A stretch of 64,000 bases of DNA, from the NCBI GenBank assembly GCA_964627305.1, contig CAZVHP010000002.1, positions 248,001 to 312,000 on the forward strand, written 5' to 3'. Below, piece by piece: positions 16,657 through 24,193 of the stretch. Below the pieces are notes generated by a model. It did not search any database, was not told the origin of the DNA, and saw nothing but the letters and a program-made list of their open reading frames with translations. The position numbers and the translations under genes are program-made. Position 1 is the stretch's first letter. Each line of letters starts with the position of its first letter. Source of the DNA: WJKG01 sp964627305. Its GTDB lineage: Bacteria > Zixibacteria > MSB-5A5 > GN15 > FEB-12.

Positions 16657-17628
16657 ATGAAACATCGCGGCACTAAGGATGCTCCGATCAAGGTAGGCAT
16701 TTCGACCTGCCTGCTGGGCGAGAACGTGCGGTTCGACTCCGGGCACAAGCGCGACCGATTCATTACCGATATTCTCGGAGATTACTTCGAATTCATTCCC
16801 GTTTGTCCGGAGATGGAGATCGGCATGGGGGTCCCGCGTGAGGCCGTGCACCTTGTCGACGCTCCGGAGGGTACGCGCATGGTCGGCGTTCGCTCCGGCA
16901 GGGACTGGACAGCCAAAATGCGCCAATACTCCGACAATCGCGTCAAACAGCTCGCTAAATACCGCCTGTCCGGCTACATCCTCAAAAGCAAGTCGCCTTC
17001 CTGCGGCATGGAGCGCGTCAAGCTGTTTCATCCCAACGGCAACGCTCACTCGGCCAATGGTGTCGGAATGTACACCGAGTACCTCCTCAAGGAATACCCC
17101 CTCTTGCCCGTGGAGGAAGAGGGACGACTGCACGATATCCCCCTGCGAGAAAACTTCATCGTCCGGGTCTTCGCCTACCACCGCCTGCAGGAGTTGTTTT
17201 CCGGCTGCTTTTCTCGGAAGGACATCATCCGATTCCACACCATACACAAGTACCTGCTGCTGGCTCACTCACCGAAGCACTATACTCAGATGGGCAAACT
17301 GGTCGCGGCCATCGCCGATCATCTTCCGGATGACTTCCGCAGCCAATACAGCCAGCTGTTCATGGAAGGGCTGAGAGTCAAGAGCACGACAAAGAAGAAC
17401 GTCAACGTCCTTCTGCACATCGTGGGATTCTTCAAAAGGCACCTCGAGGCCGATGACAAGAAGTACCTGCTCGACGTCATCGACGACTACCACAAGCAAC
17501 TCGTGCCGCTGGTGGTCCCGGTGACGCTCATCAGGCGCTTCGTGGACAAGTACAACATCGCTTACCTAACCGATCAGATCTATCTTGCCCCACATCCGAA
17601 AGAACTGATGCTTCGCAACCACGTCTGA
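16657..17628 (+). CDS. DUF523-DUF1722 fusion protein (YbgA-like; TudS-type iron-sulfur domain)
   Basis: A 323-residue protein in two parts. The DUF523 part (about 10-165) has three conserved cysteines: C18 in GISTCLLG, C50 in IPVCPE and C116 in SPSCG. In the related thiouracil desulfidases (TudS) this domain holds a [4Fe-4S] cluster through three cysteines, leaving one iron for sulfur binding. The DUF1722 part (about 190-315) is helical and is the domain of E. coli YbgA, encoded beside its photolyase. The same neighbourhood here (phrB, SRPBCC, SDR, this gene) supports a shared nucleic-acid or sulfur-nucleobase repair role, but that is inference. GGAAGAGAG lies upstream of the ATG. Confidence 0.85.
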   Translation: MKHRGTKDAPIKVGISTCLLGENVRFDSGHKRDRFITDILGDYFEFIPVCPEMEIGMGVPREAVHLVDAPEGTRMVGVRSGRDWTAKMRQYSDNRVKQLAKYRLSGYILKSKSPSCGMERVKLFHPNGNAHSANGVGMYTEYLLKEYPLLPVEEEGRLHDIPLRENFIVRVFAYHRLQELFSGCFSRKDIIRFHTIHKYLLLAHSPKHYTQMGKLVAAIADHLPDDFRSQYSQLFMEGLRVKSTTKKNVNVLLHIVGFFKRHLEADDKKYLLDVIDDYHKQLVPLVVPVTLIRRFVDKYNIAYLTDQIYLAPHPKELMLRNHV

Positions 17629-17667
17629 GCGTCTGCGGCCGCCTGCCAAGCCGTTCCGCCCGGTCAT

Positions 17668-18201
17668 TCAGGACTCAAAGCCCTCCCGAGCGAGCACTCC
17701 CTTTGCATAGTAGTGCTTCACCTCGGCCATTTCGGTGACCAAATCCGCCTGGGCCATCCAGGATTCCGGGCAATAGCGACCGGTGAGAATCAGTTCAACT
17801 GCAGCAGGCCGCTCCTTGAGCAGGCTGAGAACCTGCTGCTCGGTCACAAGCCCGAAGTAATGCGCCACACAGATCTCATCGAGAATGACGATGTCATACC
17901 GACCACTGAGCATCGCCTCCCGCGCCCGGGCCAGAGCGTCGGAGGCTATCTGCCTGTCCTTGTTTGAAGGTGGCGCTTTCCGAAGCACAAACGCATCGTT
18001 GCCGTATTGCTCGACAGTCACATACTGCTGCAGGAGGTGCAGCGCCTTAAGCTCCCCGTAGGGATAGTCCTTCATGAACATGATCATCAATGTCTTCAAC
18101 CCCCTGCCGACGGCGCGAACTGCCTGCCCCAGGGCGGCCGTCGTCTTTCCCTTGCCCGGTCCGGTGTAGATCTGGATGTAACGCTCGGTACTGCCACTCA
18201 T
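17668..18201 (-). CDS. cobO: Cob(I)yrinic acid a,c-diamide adenosyltransferase (CobO/BtuR type)
   Basis: A 177-residue cytosolic enzyme that transfers the adenosyl group of ATP to cob(I)alamin or its precursors to make adenosylcobalamin. The P-loop is G14-P-G-K-G-K-T-T21, followed by the conserved RAVGRGLKTLMIMFMKD segment, ILDEICVAHYFGL (Walker B-like) and the C-terminal VTEMAEVKHYYAKGV signature; length fits CobO/BtuR. GGAGG precedes the ATG closely on the minus strand. It stands alone, convergent with the DUF523 gene and divergent from the response regulator. It supplies the cofactor that NrdJ requires, so it may salvage imported corrinoids; no de novo B12 genes are in the window. Confidence 0.92.
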   Translation of the reverse strand: MSGSTERYIQIYTGPGKGKTTAALGQAVRAVGRGLKTLMIMFMKDYPYGELKALHLLQQYVTVEQYGNDAFVLRKAPPSNKDRQIASDALARAREAMLSGRYDIVILDEICVAHYFGLVTEQQVLSLLKERPAAVELILTGRYCPESWMAQADLVTEMAEVKHYYAKGVLAREGFES

Positions 18202-18405
18202 TGTATACCTCCCTTTCCGCCGAAAGTGGCTCCTGTCGCATGGTCGCTATAGAAGAGGTCATCGTGCCATGCCGGCCGGGTCCTGAAGCAGCGAGATTTT
18301 GCTCAGGCTCAAATTAACGAATGTTTGCCCTTTGCGTAACAATTCCCTAACCGCAAGCAGGCAAAATGATACGATGGTCGACACCGGACTCAGGATTATT
18401 GCACC

Positions 18406-19113
18406 ATGATCGGCAAATCGGTTCTAACTATCACCGCCAACCCCACTCTGGCGGGCGTCATGCGCTCAGCGCTGGAAAGAGCCGGGTGCCATGTTGTGCA
18501 TTCCGCTTCTGCTCGTGAGGCCGTCATTCTGGCGCCGTCCAGCCAGCCCCGGTTGGTTGTCATGGATGTAGAATCCTCCGATATGGACGCTGCCACGCTT
18601 ACCGGCTCACTCAAGCGTCACGCAGCGACCGTAAACACGCTGATCATTCTGGTCGGACTCAACGCCGACGAGGCTGCGGTTGTTGAAGGCCTGGAGGCCG
18701 GCGCCGACGAATACGTCACTTCGCCATTCTCCAGCCCTGTCTTCGTAAGCCGAATTCAAGCGGTGTTGCGCCGAAGCGGCCGCCTGTGGAACGACCGAAA
18801 TGGGAGCACGCACATCGCTGGCCTGGAATTCGATGATGGCACCAGAGAGGTCAGGGTTAACAAGCGCTCCGTGAAACTGACTCCTTCGGAGTTCGGGATC
18901 CTGCGTTTACTCGCCGATAACTGCGGGCGCGCCATCACCCGACAGGAGATCGCCCAGACCCTGCATGGTCCGCGCCAAAGCAGCAGCGAACGAGCCGTTG
19001 ATGTGCAAGTCGTTGGGCTGCGAAAGAGCCTCGGAAGGCATGGCAAACGGGTCGAAACCGTGCGCGGAGTCGGATACCGATTGCGTCCACAACGGGTTAT
19101 GCGCAAGCCCTGA
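18406..19113 (+). CDS. OmpR/PhoB-type transcriptional regulator with a degenerate receiver domain
   Basis: A 235-residue DNA-binding regulator. The receiver (1-122) keeps a candidate phospho-acceptor D54 (VVMDVES), but the acidic pair expected near residues 10-12 is replaced by T-A-N, the conserved Thr/Ser of strand 4 by Val/Gly (ILVGLNA) and the catalytic Lys of strand 5 by S106 (YVTSPFSS). It is therefore probably not controlled by ordinary phosphorylation. The C-terminal winged helix (about 137-232) is normal, with LTPSEFGILRLLADN and the closing VRGVGYRL. No histidine kinase is nearby, fitting an orphan, atypical response regulator. Start ATG at 18406 with a weak AGGATT upstream. Targets unknown; the adjacent beta-barrel gene is a candidate. 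Confidence 0.85.
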   Translation: MIGKSVLTITANPTLAGVMRSALERAGCHVVHSASAREAVILAPSSQPRLVVMDVESSDMDAATLTGSLKRHAATVNTLIILVGLNADEAAVVEGLEAGADEYVTSPFSSPVFVSRIQAVLRRSGRLWNDRNGSTHIAGLEFDDGTREVRVNKRSVKLTPSEFGILRLLADNCGRAITRQEIAQTLHGPRQSSSERAVDVQVVGLRKSLGRHGKRVETVRGVGYRLRPQRVMRKP

Positions 19114-19266
19114 AGCGGTCGACGTCAACGCAATAGCTCCAAACCCGCTACTGCTCGTGGCCGGGGGAGCCGATACAATTCACAAGCACTTCTGCCGGGA
19201 CAGGGGATCACTGAGCATCACGGTTTCCGGAATCACATTAGAAACCTGATAAGGAGGGACAAGAAA

Positions 19267-20013
19267 ATGAGTTTCAGCAGGGTACTACTCGTATGTGTCG
19301 CCGGCGTTGTCATGGCTTCGGGTCAGGTGTCGGCCGAATGCAAGCTGGAGGTCGACGGTGGCGCTGATTTGGTAAGTCGCTATGTCTGGCGCGGGCTTGA
19401 TTTTGGTGATGCCCCGGCTGTGCAGCCGTGGCTGGATTTTTCTCTTGGTGGACTGACAGTCGGTCTCTGGGCGTCCTATGCCAGCGCAAACACGACACCA
19501 ACAACTACTGATAGAAGCTTCGCAGAACTCGATGCCTATATCAGCTATACGCACAGGCTGTCGAACAACATGGCCATTACTGCTGTGGTTACCGACTACT
19601 ACTTTCCCAACGATGGTGGCCGGTATTTCAACTACGACAACTACGACAGTGAAGGCGGCCCCGGTGCGCACACCATAGAGATAGGATTGGGTGTAGAGGG
19701 TCCGGAATCGTTACCGATCAGCATCTTCGGATTCGCCAACGTGCACAATGACGAAGGCAACAACCTGTACTTCCAGCTCAACTACACTACCGCTGTTAAA
19801 GGCGCCGGGCTGGACTTCTTCATCGGTGTGGCTCCCGGAAGTGAAGATACCCCGGACTACTATGGTACCGACGATCTTGAAGTCATCAACCTTGGTGTTA
19901 CGGTATCCAAAGAACTGAAACTAACCGAACACTACCATCTGCCGCTGTTTGTATCATACACTCTGAACCCTCAGGCGGAGCAGGCCTATCTGCTGTTCGG
20001 GCTGAGCTTGTAG
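19267..20013 (+). CDS. Small outer-membrane beta-barrel protein (TorF/Gcw_chp-like putative porin)
   Basis: A 248-residue exported protein. A signal peptide (about 1-23, ending VSA) precedes a sequence of alternating polar and hydrophobic strands rich in Tyr, Asn and Gly, with DLVSRYVWRGLDFGDAPAVQPWLDFSLGG at the start and a final strand ending in the hydrophobic ...YLLFGLSL. This is the pattern of the TIGR02001/Gcw_chp family of putative porins. A strong AAGGAGGGAC ribosome site stands before the ATG at 19267. The upstream gene encodes an orphan regulator that may control it. Transported substrate unknown. Confidence 0.7.
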   Translation: MSFSRVLLVCVAGVVMASGQVSAECKLEVDGGADLVSRYVWRGLDFGDAPAVQPWLDFSLGGLTVGLWASYASANTTPTTTDRSFAELDAYISYTHRLSNNMAITAVVTDYYFPNDGGRYFNYDNYDSEGGPGAHTIEIGLGVEGPESLPISIFGFANVHNDEGNNLYFQLNYTTAVKGAGLDFFIGVAPGSEDTPDYYGTDDLEVINLGVTVSKELKLTEHYHLPLFVSYTLNPQAEQAYLLFGLSL

Positions 20014-20025
20014 CTTTATGTTCGG

Positions 20026-20057
20026 GGTGCCGGGTGTTCTCGATGGTCCTTCGAGAC
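20026..20057 (+). other. Hairpin downstream of the beta-barrel gene, terminator-like without T-tract
   Basis: GGGTG pairs with CACCC and TCTCGA with TCGAGA around a TGGTCCT loop, with one bulged T. It sits just after the stop codon, but no T-run follows, so termination is uncertain. Confidence 0.4.
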
Positions 20058-20177
20058 ACCCTTCGCCATGTTGCCATTTCGGCGATGACAGTGGTCGGAG
20101 TCGGAGCAGGGTCCGTACTGTCCCTCCTGTTGTAAGAGGGGATCTGGGCCCTGATCTGCCACCGGCGGAGTTACTGC

Positions 20178-20214
20178 CCCGACGAACTACGCCGCCTGCG
20201 GCGGGAGGCACCCC
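20178..20214. repeat. tRNA-like repeat fragment, copy A
   Basis: The pattern CCG-x-CGA-x-CTAC-x-CCGCCTG-x-GGCGG-x4-CACCCC is shared with the copy at 20490-20528. The shared outer bases resemble the D-arm and 5' acceptor end of the initiator tRNA between them; the centre is a CCGCC/GGCGG hairpin. Confidence 0.5.
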
Positions 20215-20233
20215 TGTTTCCTGGCTGTTCAAT

Positions 20234-20310
<77 letters not shown>

Positions 20311-20336
20311 ATACGTGAGCCTCATGGAACGAACAT

Positions 20337-20489
20337 ATTACCGATTTGTCAAGTCCAATGACGTAACTTAGTTGAACGCGCTCCGAGTGATCTCAACCCA
20401 GGCATTTGCTGGCGTGAGTACTACAGAGGAAGGTGCCTTGATGGTACATGCAAGGGCTCAGTTTCCGGCCTGGGTTGGCGCATGCAGGA
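20337..20489. other. Non-coding stretch right of the tRNA with a 10-bp inverted repeat
   Basis: CAACCCAGGC (20394-20403) is repeated in inverted form as GCCTGGGTTG (20468-20477), 64 nt apart. No gene or other element was recognised. Confidence 0.35.
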
Positions 20490-20554
20490 CCGCCGAGCTA
20501 CTCCGCCTGTGGCGGACTCCACCCCGCGTTGCGTGAGCCTCATGGAGTGAATAC
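20490..20554. repeat. Partial duplicate of the tRNA-fMet 5' end and its flank, copy B
   Basis: CTCCACCCCGCG followed by GTGAGCCTCATGGA and GAA repeats the 5' end of the tRNA (20299-20310) and its upstream flank (20315-20333) with few changes, while the D-arm region is replaced by the CCGCCTG-x-GGCGG hairpin found in copy A. It cannot fold as a whole tRNA; it appears to be a decayed copy. Confidence 0.6.
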
Positions 20555-20675
20555 GTCACTGCCCTGTTCTGTCCAGGGACCGGATGGCTAACCTCGCAGT
20601 TGATAGACTCCCACCGCCGCCCACAAGGGGGAACTATGCCTTGCGGGTCGAGTGACTAACCGGACTTTGTCGTCA

Positions 20676-22073
20676 CTATGTCGGTCTGCTGTTGCGGCGC
20701 ATTGAGGCCACCAGAGCCGGCGGTGTGACTAAGGTAGTCAGGATGACCATGATGACCACCGCAGAGTACGTAGCCGAGTCAATCACCGGCGCTCCGGCGA
20801 TGGTAAGCTGGGCGCCGATTCCGGCGAATATCAGCCCGACCTCGCCACGAGGGATCATCCCCAGACCAATGGCAATGCGGTTCGTGGTCTTATCGAAGAC
20901 AGCCAGCGAACAGGCCTGTTTGCCGACAATGGCCGCTATCGTCAGTACTGCTGCAAAGCCCAGAACTTCGATATTGGCGAACGTACTCAAATCGACGAGC
21001 ATACCCATGCGTACGAAGAAGATTGGTACGAGAAAGATAGCGATCGGTTGAATAAGCTCCTCAAGATGGTGTATACCGGGCCCTTTGGAGTCGTGAAAGC
21101 GCCCTTTGTCCAAGCCGACCACTCCAAGGCCCTTGCAGTCGCGAAAGTGCGCCTCCTCCAGAATGAGTCCGCCGGCGAAGGCTCCAACAATGGGAGCCAG
21201 ACCAACCTCACCGGCAATGAAAGCCAGGGTGAAGCAGATAAGCAGTGAAAGCGAAAGAAATACGCCGCTGACCTTCAGGCGGCTTCCAAACTTAAACAGG
21301 TGGGGAACAACAAGCTGTCCAATAATCAGCGCGCCGACAATGAAAAGGACGGCCTTGGCGATTATCCACAGGACCATTCCGGACTGAAGTCCTTCTCCGG
21401 CGCCGCTCCCCACAGCCGTGATTACACCGGTGACGACTGCCAGAATGACGAGACCCAGGATGTCATCGATGACCGCTGCTCCAAGAATGATCTTGGCCTC
21501 ACGAGTGTTGATTTTTCCGATATCTTTGAGTACCCGGGCGGTGATGCCGACCGAAGTTGCTGTCAGCGTGGCGCCGATGAACAGGTGGACGTAGATCGAG
21601 GCCTCCGGCAGAAACCAGACCCCGACTCCCCAGCCGAGAAAAAACGGCGCGATTATGCCGAAAGTTGCCGCCATAAATGAGACCAGCCCGACCTTCATCA
21701 TTTCGCTGACTGTTGACTCCAGCCCGACCTGAAACAGCAGGATGATGACTCCCAACTCGGCCATCACCTGCAGCGCCATATCGTGCTTGAACGGCTCAAG
21801 CGCGTCGATACCGAATAGAGTCAGATTGCCGAGAACAATCCCCATGACCAGTTCACCGAGAACAGCCGGCGCCTTGAACCGCTCGAAAAGATCACCACCG
21901 AGCTTGGCGGCAAGGAGTATGATCACCAGTTCGACAAGGATTTCCATCACCGGCCCGCCGTGTCCGGCAGAGCCTTCCTCGCCGCCGCTCGAGGCCATTG
22001 CCAGACTGTAGGCGCCGTAGACGCCTACCGCGGCAACAGACAACAACAGCCGTTTCCCGGTTAACAGCCTCAC
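20676..22073 (-). CDS. Monovalent cation:proton antiporter, CPA2 (KefB/NapA-like) family
   Basis: A 465-residue inner-membrane antiporter with about 12-13 helices that exchanges Na+ or K+ for protons. An N-terminal hydrophobic segment (about 8-27), followed by a short Gly/Ser/Glu/His linker, looks like a cleavable signal. Family marks are KAPAVLGELVMGIVLG, the ion-binding aspartates D203-D204 in GAAVIDDILGLV and the late IPRGEVGLIFAGIG motif. Between the helices around residues 300-335 is an insertion with two similar 9-residue units (HFRDCKGLG and RFHDSKGPG), encoded by a 48-bp near-tandem duplication at 21078-21152. No TrkA-N or other regulatory domain is attached. It is divergent from motAB; cation specificity cannot be read from the sequence. 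Confidence 0.88.
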   Translation of the reverse strand: MRLLTGKRLLLSVAAVGVYGAYSLAMASSGGEEGSAGHGGPVMEILVELVIILLAAKLGGDLFERFKAPAVLGELVMGIVLGNLTLFGIDALEPFKHDMALQVMAELGVIILLFQVGLESTVSEMMKVGLVSFMAATFGIIAPFFLGWGVGVWFLPEASIYVHLFIGATLTATSVGITARVLKDIGKINTREAKIILGAAVIDDILGLVILAVVTGVITAVGSGAGEGLQSGMVLWIIAKAVLFIVGALIIGQLVVPHLFKFGSRLKVSGVFLSLSLLICFTLAFIAGEVGLAPIVGAFAGGLILEEAHFRDCKGLGVVGLDKGRFHDSKGPGIHHLEELIQPIAIFLVPIFFVRMGMLVDLSTFANIEVLGFAAVLTIAAIVGKQACSLAVFDKTTNRIAIGLGMIPRGEVGLIFAGIGAQLTIAGAPVIDSATYSAVVIMVILTTLVTPPALVASMRRNSRPT

Positions 22074-22286
22074 ATACCCTCCAAATGCCGGTCGTTCTTG
22101 CGTTGCCGCCTAAGAAAGTGAGTGTTTCAAGATTGTTCAACCTATTTGTGGCCGAATACTCTGGCCGCGCCGGGTTTTGTCCCGGAGATACCAGCGGATG
22201 CCTTCAGGAATCCGCGAATACTGACGAAATAGGGAAAAACAAGGAGAATCCCCGTTGCCTCGGGGCAATCAAGAAGAGTAACAGGC

Positions 22287-23150
22287 ATGTTTATCTTTAT
22301 CGGGCTCATTGTTGTTGTCGGTAGTGTTCTGGGCGGTTACATGTGGCACGGCGGCAAGGTGATGGCTTTGAACCAACCCTCAGAGGTGTTGATCATTGGC
22401 GGCGCTGCCCTGGGCGGTATGCTTATCTCCACGCCGATCACTGTCATCAAGGGCATCATCTCGCAACTCATAGACTCGCTGAAGGGGAGCAAGTACGGCA
22501 AGAAGGACTATCTGGATCTGCTGGTTATGATGTTCGAGGTCTTCAATGTCGCCCGGCGCGATGGTCTGGTGGGGCTTGAGAATCACATAGAGCATCCGAA
22601 AGAGTCTGACATCTTCAAGCGCTACCCCAAATTCCTCAAAAACCACCATGCGCAAAGCTTCTTTGTAGATACCATGCGCGTCATTATCTCAGGCTCGGTT
22701 CAGCCTCATGACCTTGAAGAGCTGATGGATGGCGATATCGAGTCGGTGCACGAAGAAGAAGAGCGCCCCGCCAATGCGCTGGCAACGGTCGCGGATGCTC
22801 TGCCCGGGCTGGGCATTGTTGCCGCAGTTCTGGGAGTGGTAATCACAATGGCGCATATTGATGGTCCTCCCTCAGAGATAGGTAACAAGGTGGCCGCGGC
22901 TCTCGTCGGAACCTTCCTCGGTATCATCGGTTCGTATGGGTTCGTAGGACCCTTGTCAAACGCGCTCAAGCATGGGCTCAATGACGGGCATCAGTATCTC
23001 ACATGCATGAAGCACGCGCTCCTCTCATTCAACAAGGGGGTGGCTGGTGTCATTGCGGTTGAGTTCGCCCGTCGTAGTCTCTACAATGAGGTTCGCCCGG
23101 GATTCCTCGAACTCGAGGCAGCGTGTAACGACGCCAAGAAGAGAAAGTAG
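22287..23150 (+). CDS. motA: Flagellar motor stator protein MotA
   Basis: A 287-residue inner-membrane stator subunit that, with MotB, forms the ion channel driving flagellar rotation. It shows two N-terminal helices (IGLIVVVGSVLGGYMW and the EVLIIGGAALGGMLIST segment), the cytoplasmic loop with charged residues (about 55-170) that contacts the rotor, and the two C-terminal helices starting at LATVADALPGLGIVAAVLGVV, where P178 and later residues are conserved. Length matches the MotA of Gram-negative bacteria. motB starts within a few bases of its stop. No other flagellar genes are in the window, so the rest of the flagellum must be encoded elsewhere. Confidence 0.92.
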   Translation: MFIFIGLIVVVGSVLGGYMWHGGKVMALNQPSEVLIIGGAALGGMLISTPITVIKGIISQLIDSLKGSKYGKKDYLDLLVMMFEVFNVARRDGLVGLENHIEHPKESDIFKRYPKFLKNHHAQSFFVDTMRVIISGSVQPHDLEELMDGDIESVHEEEERPANALATVADALPGLGIVAAVLGVVITMAHIDGPPSEIGNKVAAALVGTFLGIIGSYGFVGPLSNALKHGLNDGHQYLTCMKHALLSFNKGVAGVIAVEFARRSLYNEVRPGFLELEAACNDAKKRK

Positions 23151-23156
23151 TTGTCA

Positions 23157-24014
23157 GTGGCTGACGAGATCCAACCCATCATCATTAAGAAGAAGAAGGG
23201 CGGTCACGGTGGACACCACGGCGGGGCATGGAAGGTCGCCTTTGCCGACTTCATGACGGCCATGATGGCCTTCTTCCTGGTGATGTGGCTGGTGAACCAA
23301 TCGCCGCAGGTGCGCCAGGCTATCGGCGGTTACTTCCGCGATCCCGGCAATTACCAGCGGCTTGAGGGCGGGTCGGGGGTGCTAAAAGGCTCATCTTCGG
23401 TTCTGCCCAATGAGGCCTCGAAGGTGGCCGTACCCGACAAGCAGTTTCCCAGCAAGGGATATGGTCCTTCAGAGGAAGAGAAGTGGGAGCTTTCGCTGGC
23501 GGCGCGGAATATCCTGAAGGAACTTGAGAAGCAGGAAGCTTTCGCGCGATTGAAAAAGAATATCAAGATACAACTGACCTCGGAGGGTCTGCGAATCATC
23601 CTGAATGAATCCGAGAACTCCCCGGCGTTCTTCGAGCCGGGCTCTGCCAAGCTTCTGCAGAAGAGCGCTGTCATTTTGATGACCATCGCGCGCGAGATCG
23701 GGCGGCTCGACAACCGGCTGGTGATTGAGGGGCATACGTCATCGACGTTTACCGGGCAGAATGACTACTCTAACTGGGAGCTCTCTGCCGATCGAGCCAA
23801 CGCAGCCCGTCAGCTAATGGAAGTGTCAGGGGTCAGAGAGGGGCAGATTCGCGAGGTACGTGGATTCGCCGATCAGTTCCCGATGATCGAGCATGACCCG
23901 ACCGACTCCCGTAATCGCCGCGTGACACTGGTGATTCTCTATCAGGCCCGTGAGCGTCAATACGATGAAATCGAAGTTGGCACCGACCTGATCGCCCAGC
24001 AGTTCGGCCCGTAG
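23157..24014 (+). CDS. motB: Flagellar motor stator protein MotB (OmpA-type peptidoglycan-binding)
   Basis: A 285-residue partner of MotA. The N-terminus is Lys/His/Gly-rich, followed by the single helix with the channel aspartate in WKVAFADFMTAMMAFFLVMWL, and a plug segment. The C-terminal OmpA-like domain (about 140-270) contains the peptidoglycan-binding stretch VIEGHTSS, the SADRANAARQLM helix and NRRVTLVI; it anchors the stator to the cell wall. The proton-type motor is suggested by the FADFMTAMMAFFL form but is not proved. GTG at 23157 is preferred because AGAGAAAG lies 9 nt upstream; TTG at 23151 is an alternative. motA ends at 23150, so the pair is co-translated. A terminator follows at 24147. 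Confidence 0.92.
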   Translation: MADEIQPIIIKKKKGGHGGHHGGAWKVAFADFMTAMMAFFLVMWLVNQSPQVRQAIGGYFRDPGNYQRLEGGSGVLKGSSSVLPNEASKVAVPDKQFPSKGYGPSEEEKWELSLAARNILKELEKQEAFARLKKNIKIQLTSEGLRIILNESENSPAFFEPGSAKLLQKSAVILMTIAREIGRLDNRLVIEGHTSSTFTGQNDYSNWELSADRANAARQLMEVSGVREGQIREVRGFADQFPMIEHDPTDSRNRRVTLVILYQARERQYDEIEVGTDLIAQQFGP

Positions 24015-24146
24015 GCGAAAAGCCGCAAAAAGAGGAGCATGGGGGCTGCCGGTGACGGACATCCTGCATGCAGACCAGTTGACAGAAAAGGTCTGGCGTG
24101 CAGGATCGCATTGCGTATATTGGGCCGACAAGACAACCAAAGTTAC

Positions 24147-24175
24147 CCCCGGGGCAGCCCTGCCTCGGGGCTTTT
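24147..24175 (+). terminator. Intrinsic terminator between motB and mfd
   Basis: CCCCGGGGCAG pairs with CTGCCTCGGGG (one G-T wobble; inner bases open to form the loop), followed by CTTTTGTG. It ends about 19 nt before the mfd start codon, so mfd is either read through or has its own promoter in the 160-nt gap. Confidence 0.65.
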
Positions 24176-24193
24176 GTGCTGCCGAGGAGAGCG

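Noticed and set aside
22132..22158. Sigma-28 promoter before motA
   Set aside because: GCCGAATA resembles the -10, but the -35 element is not recognisable.
24074..24110. TTGACA upstream of mfd as a promoter
   Set aside because: No -10 at usable spacing; the nearest TATATT is about 34 bases away.
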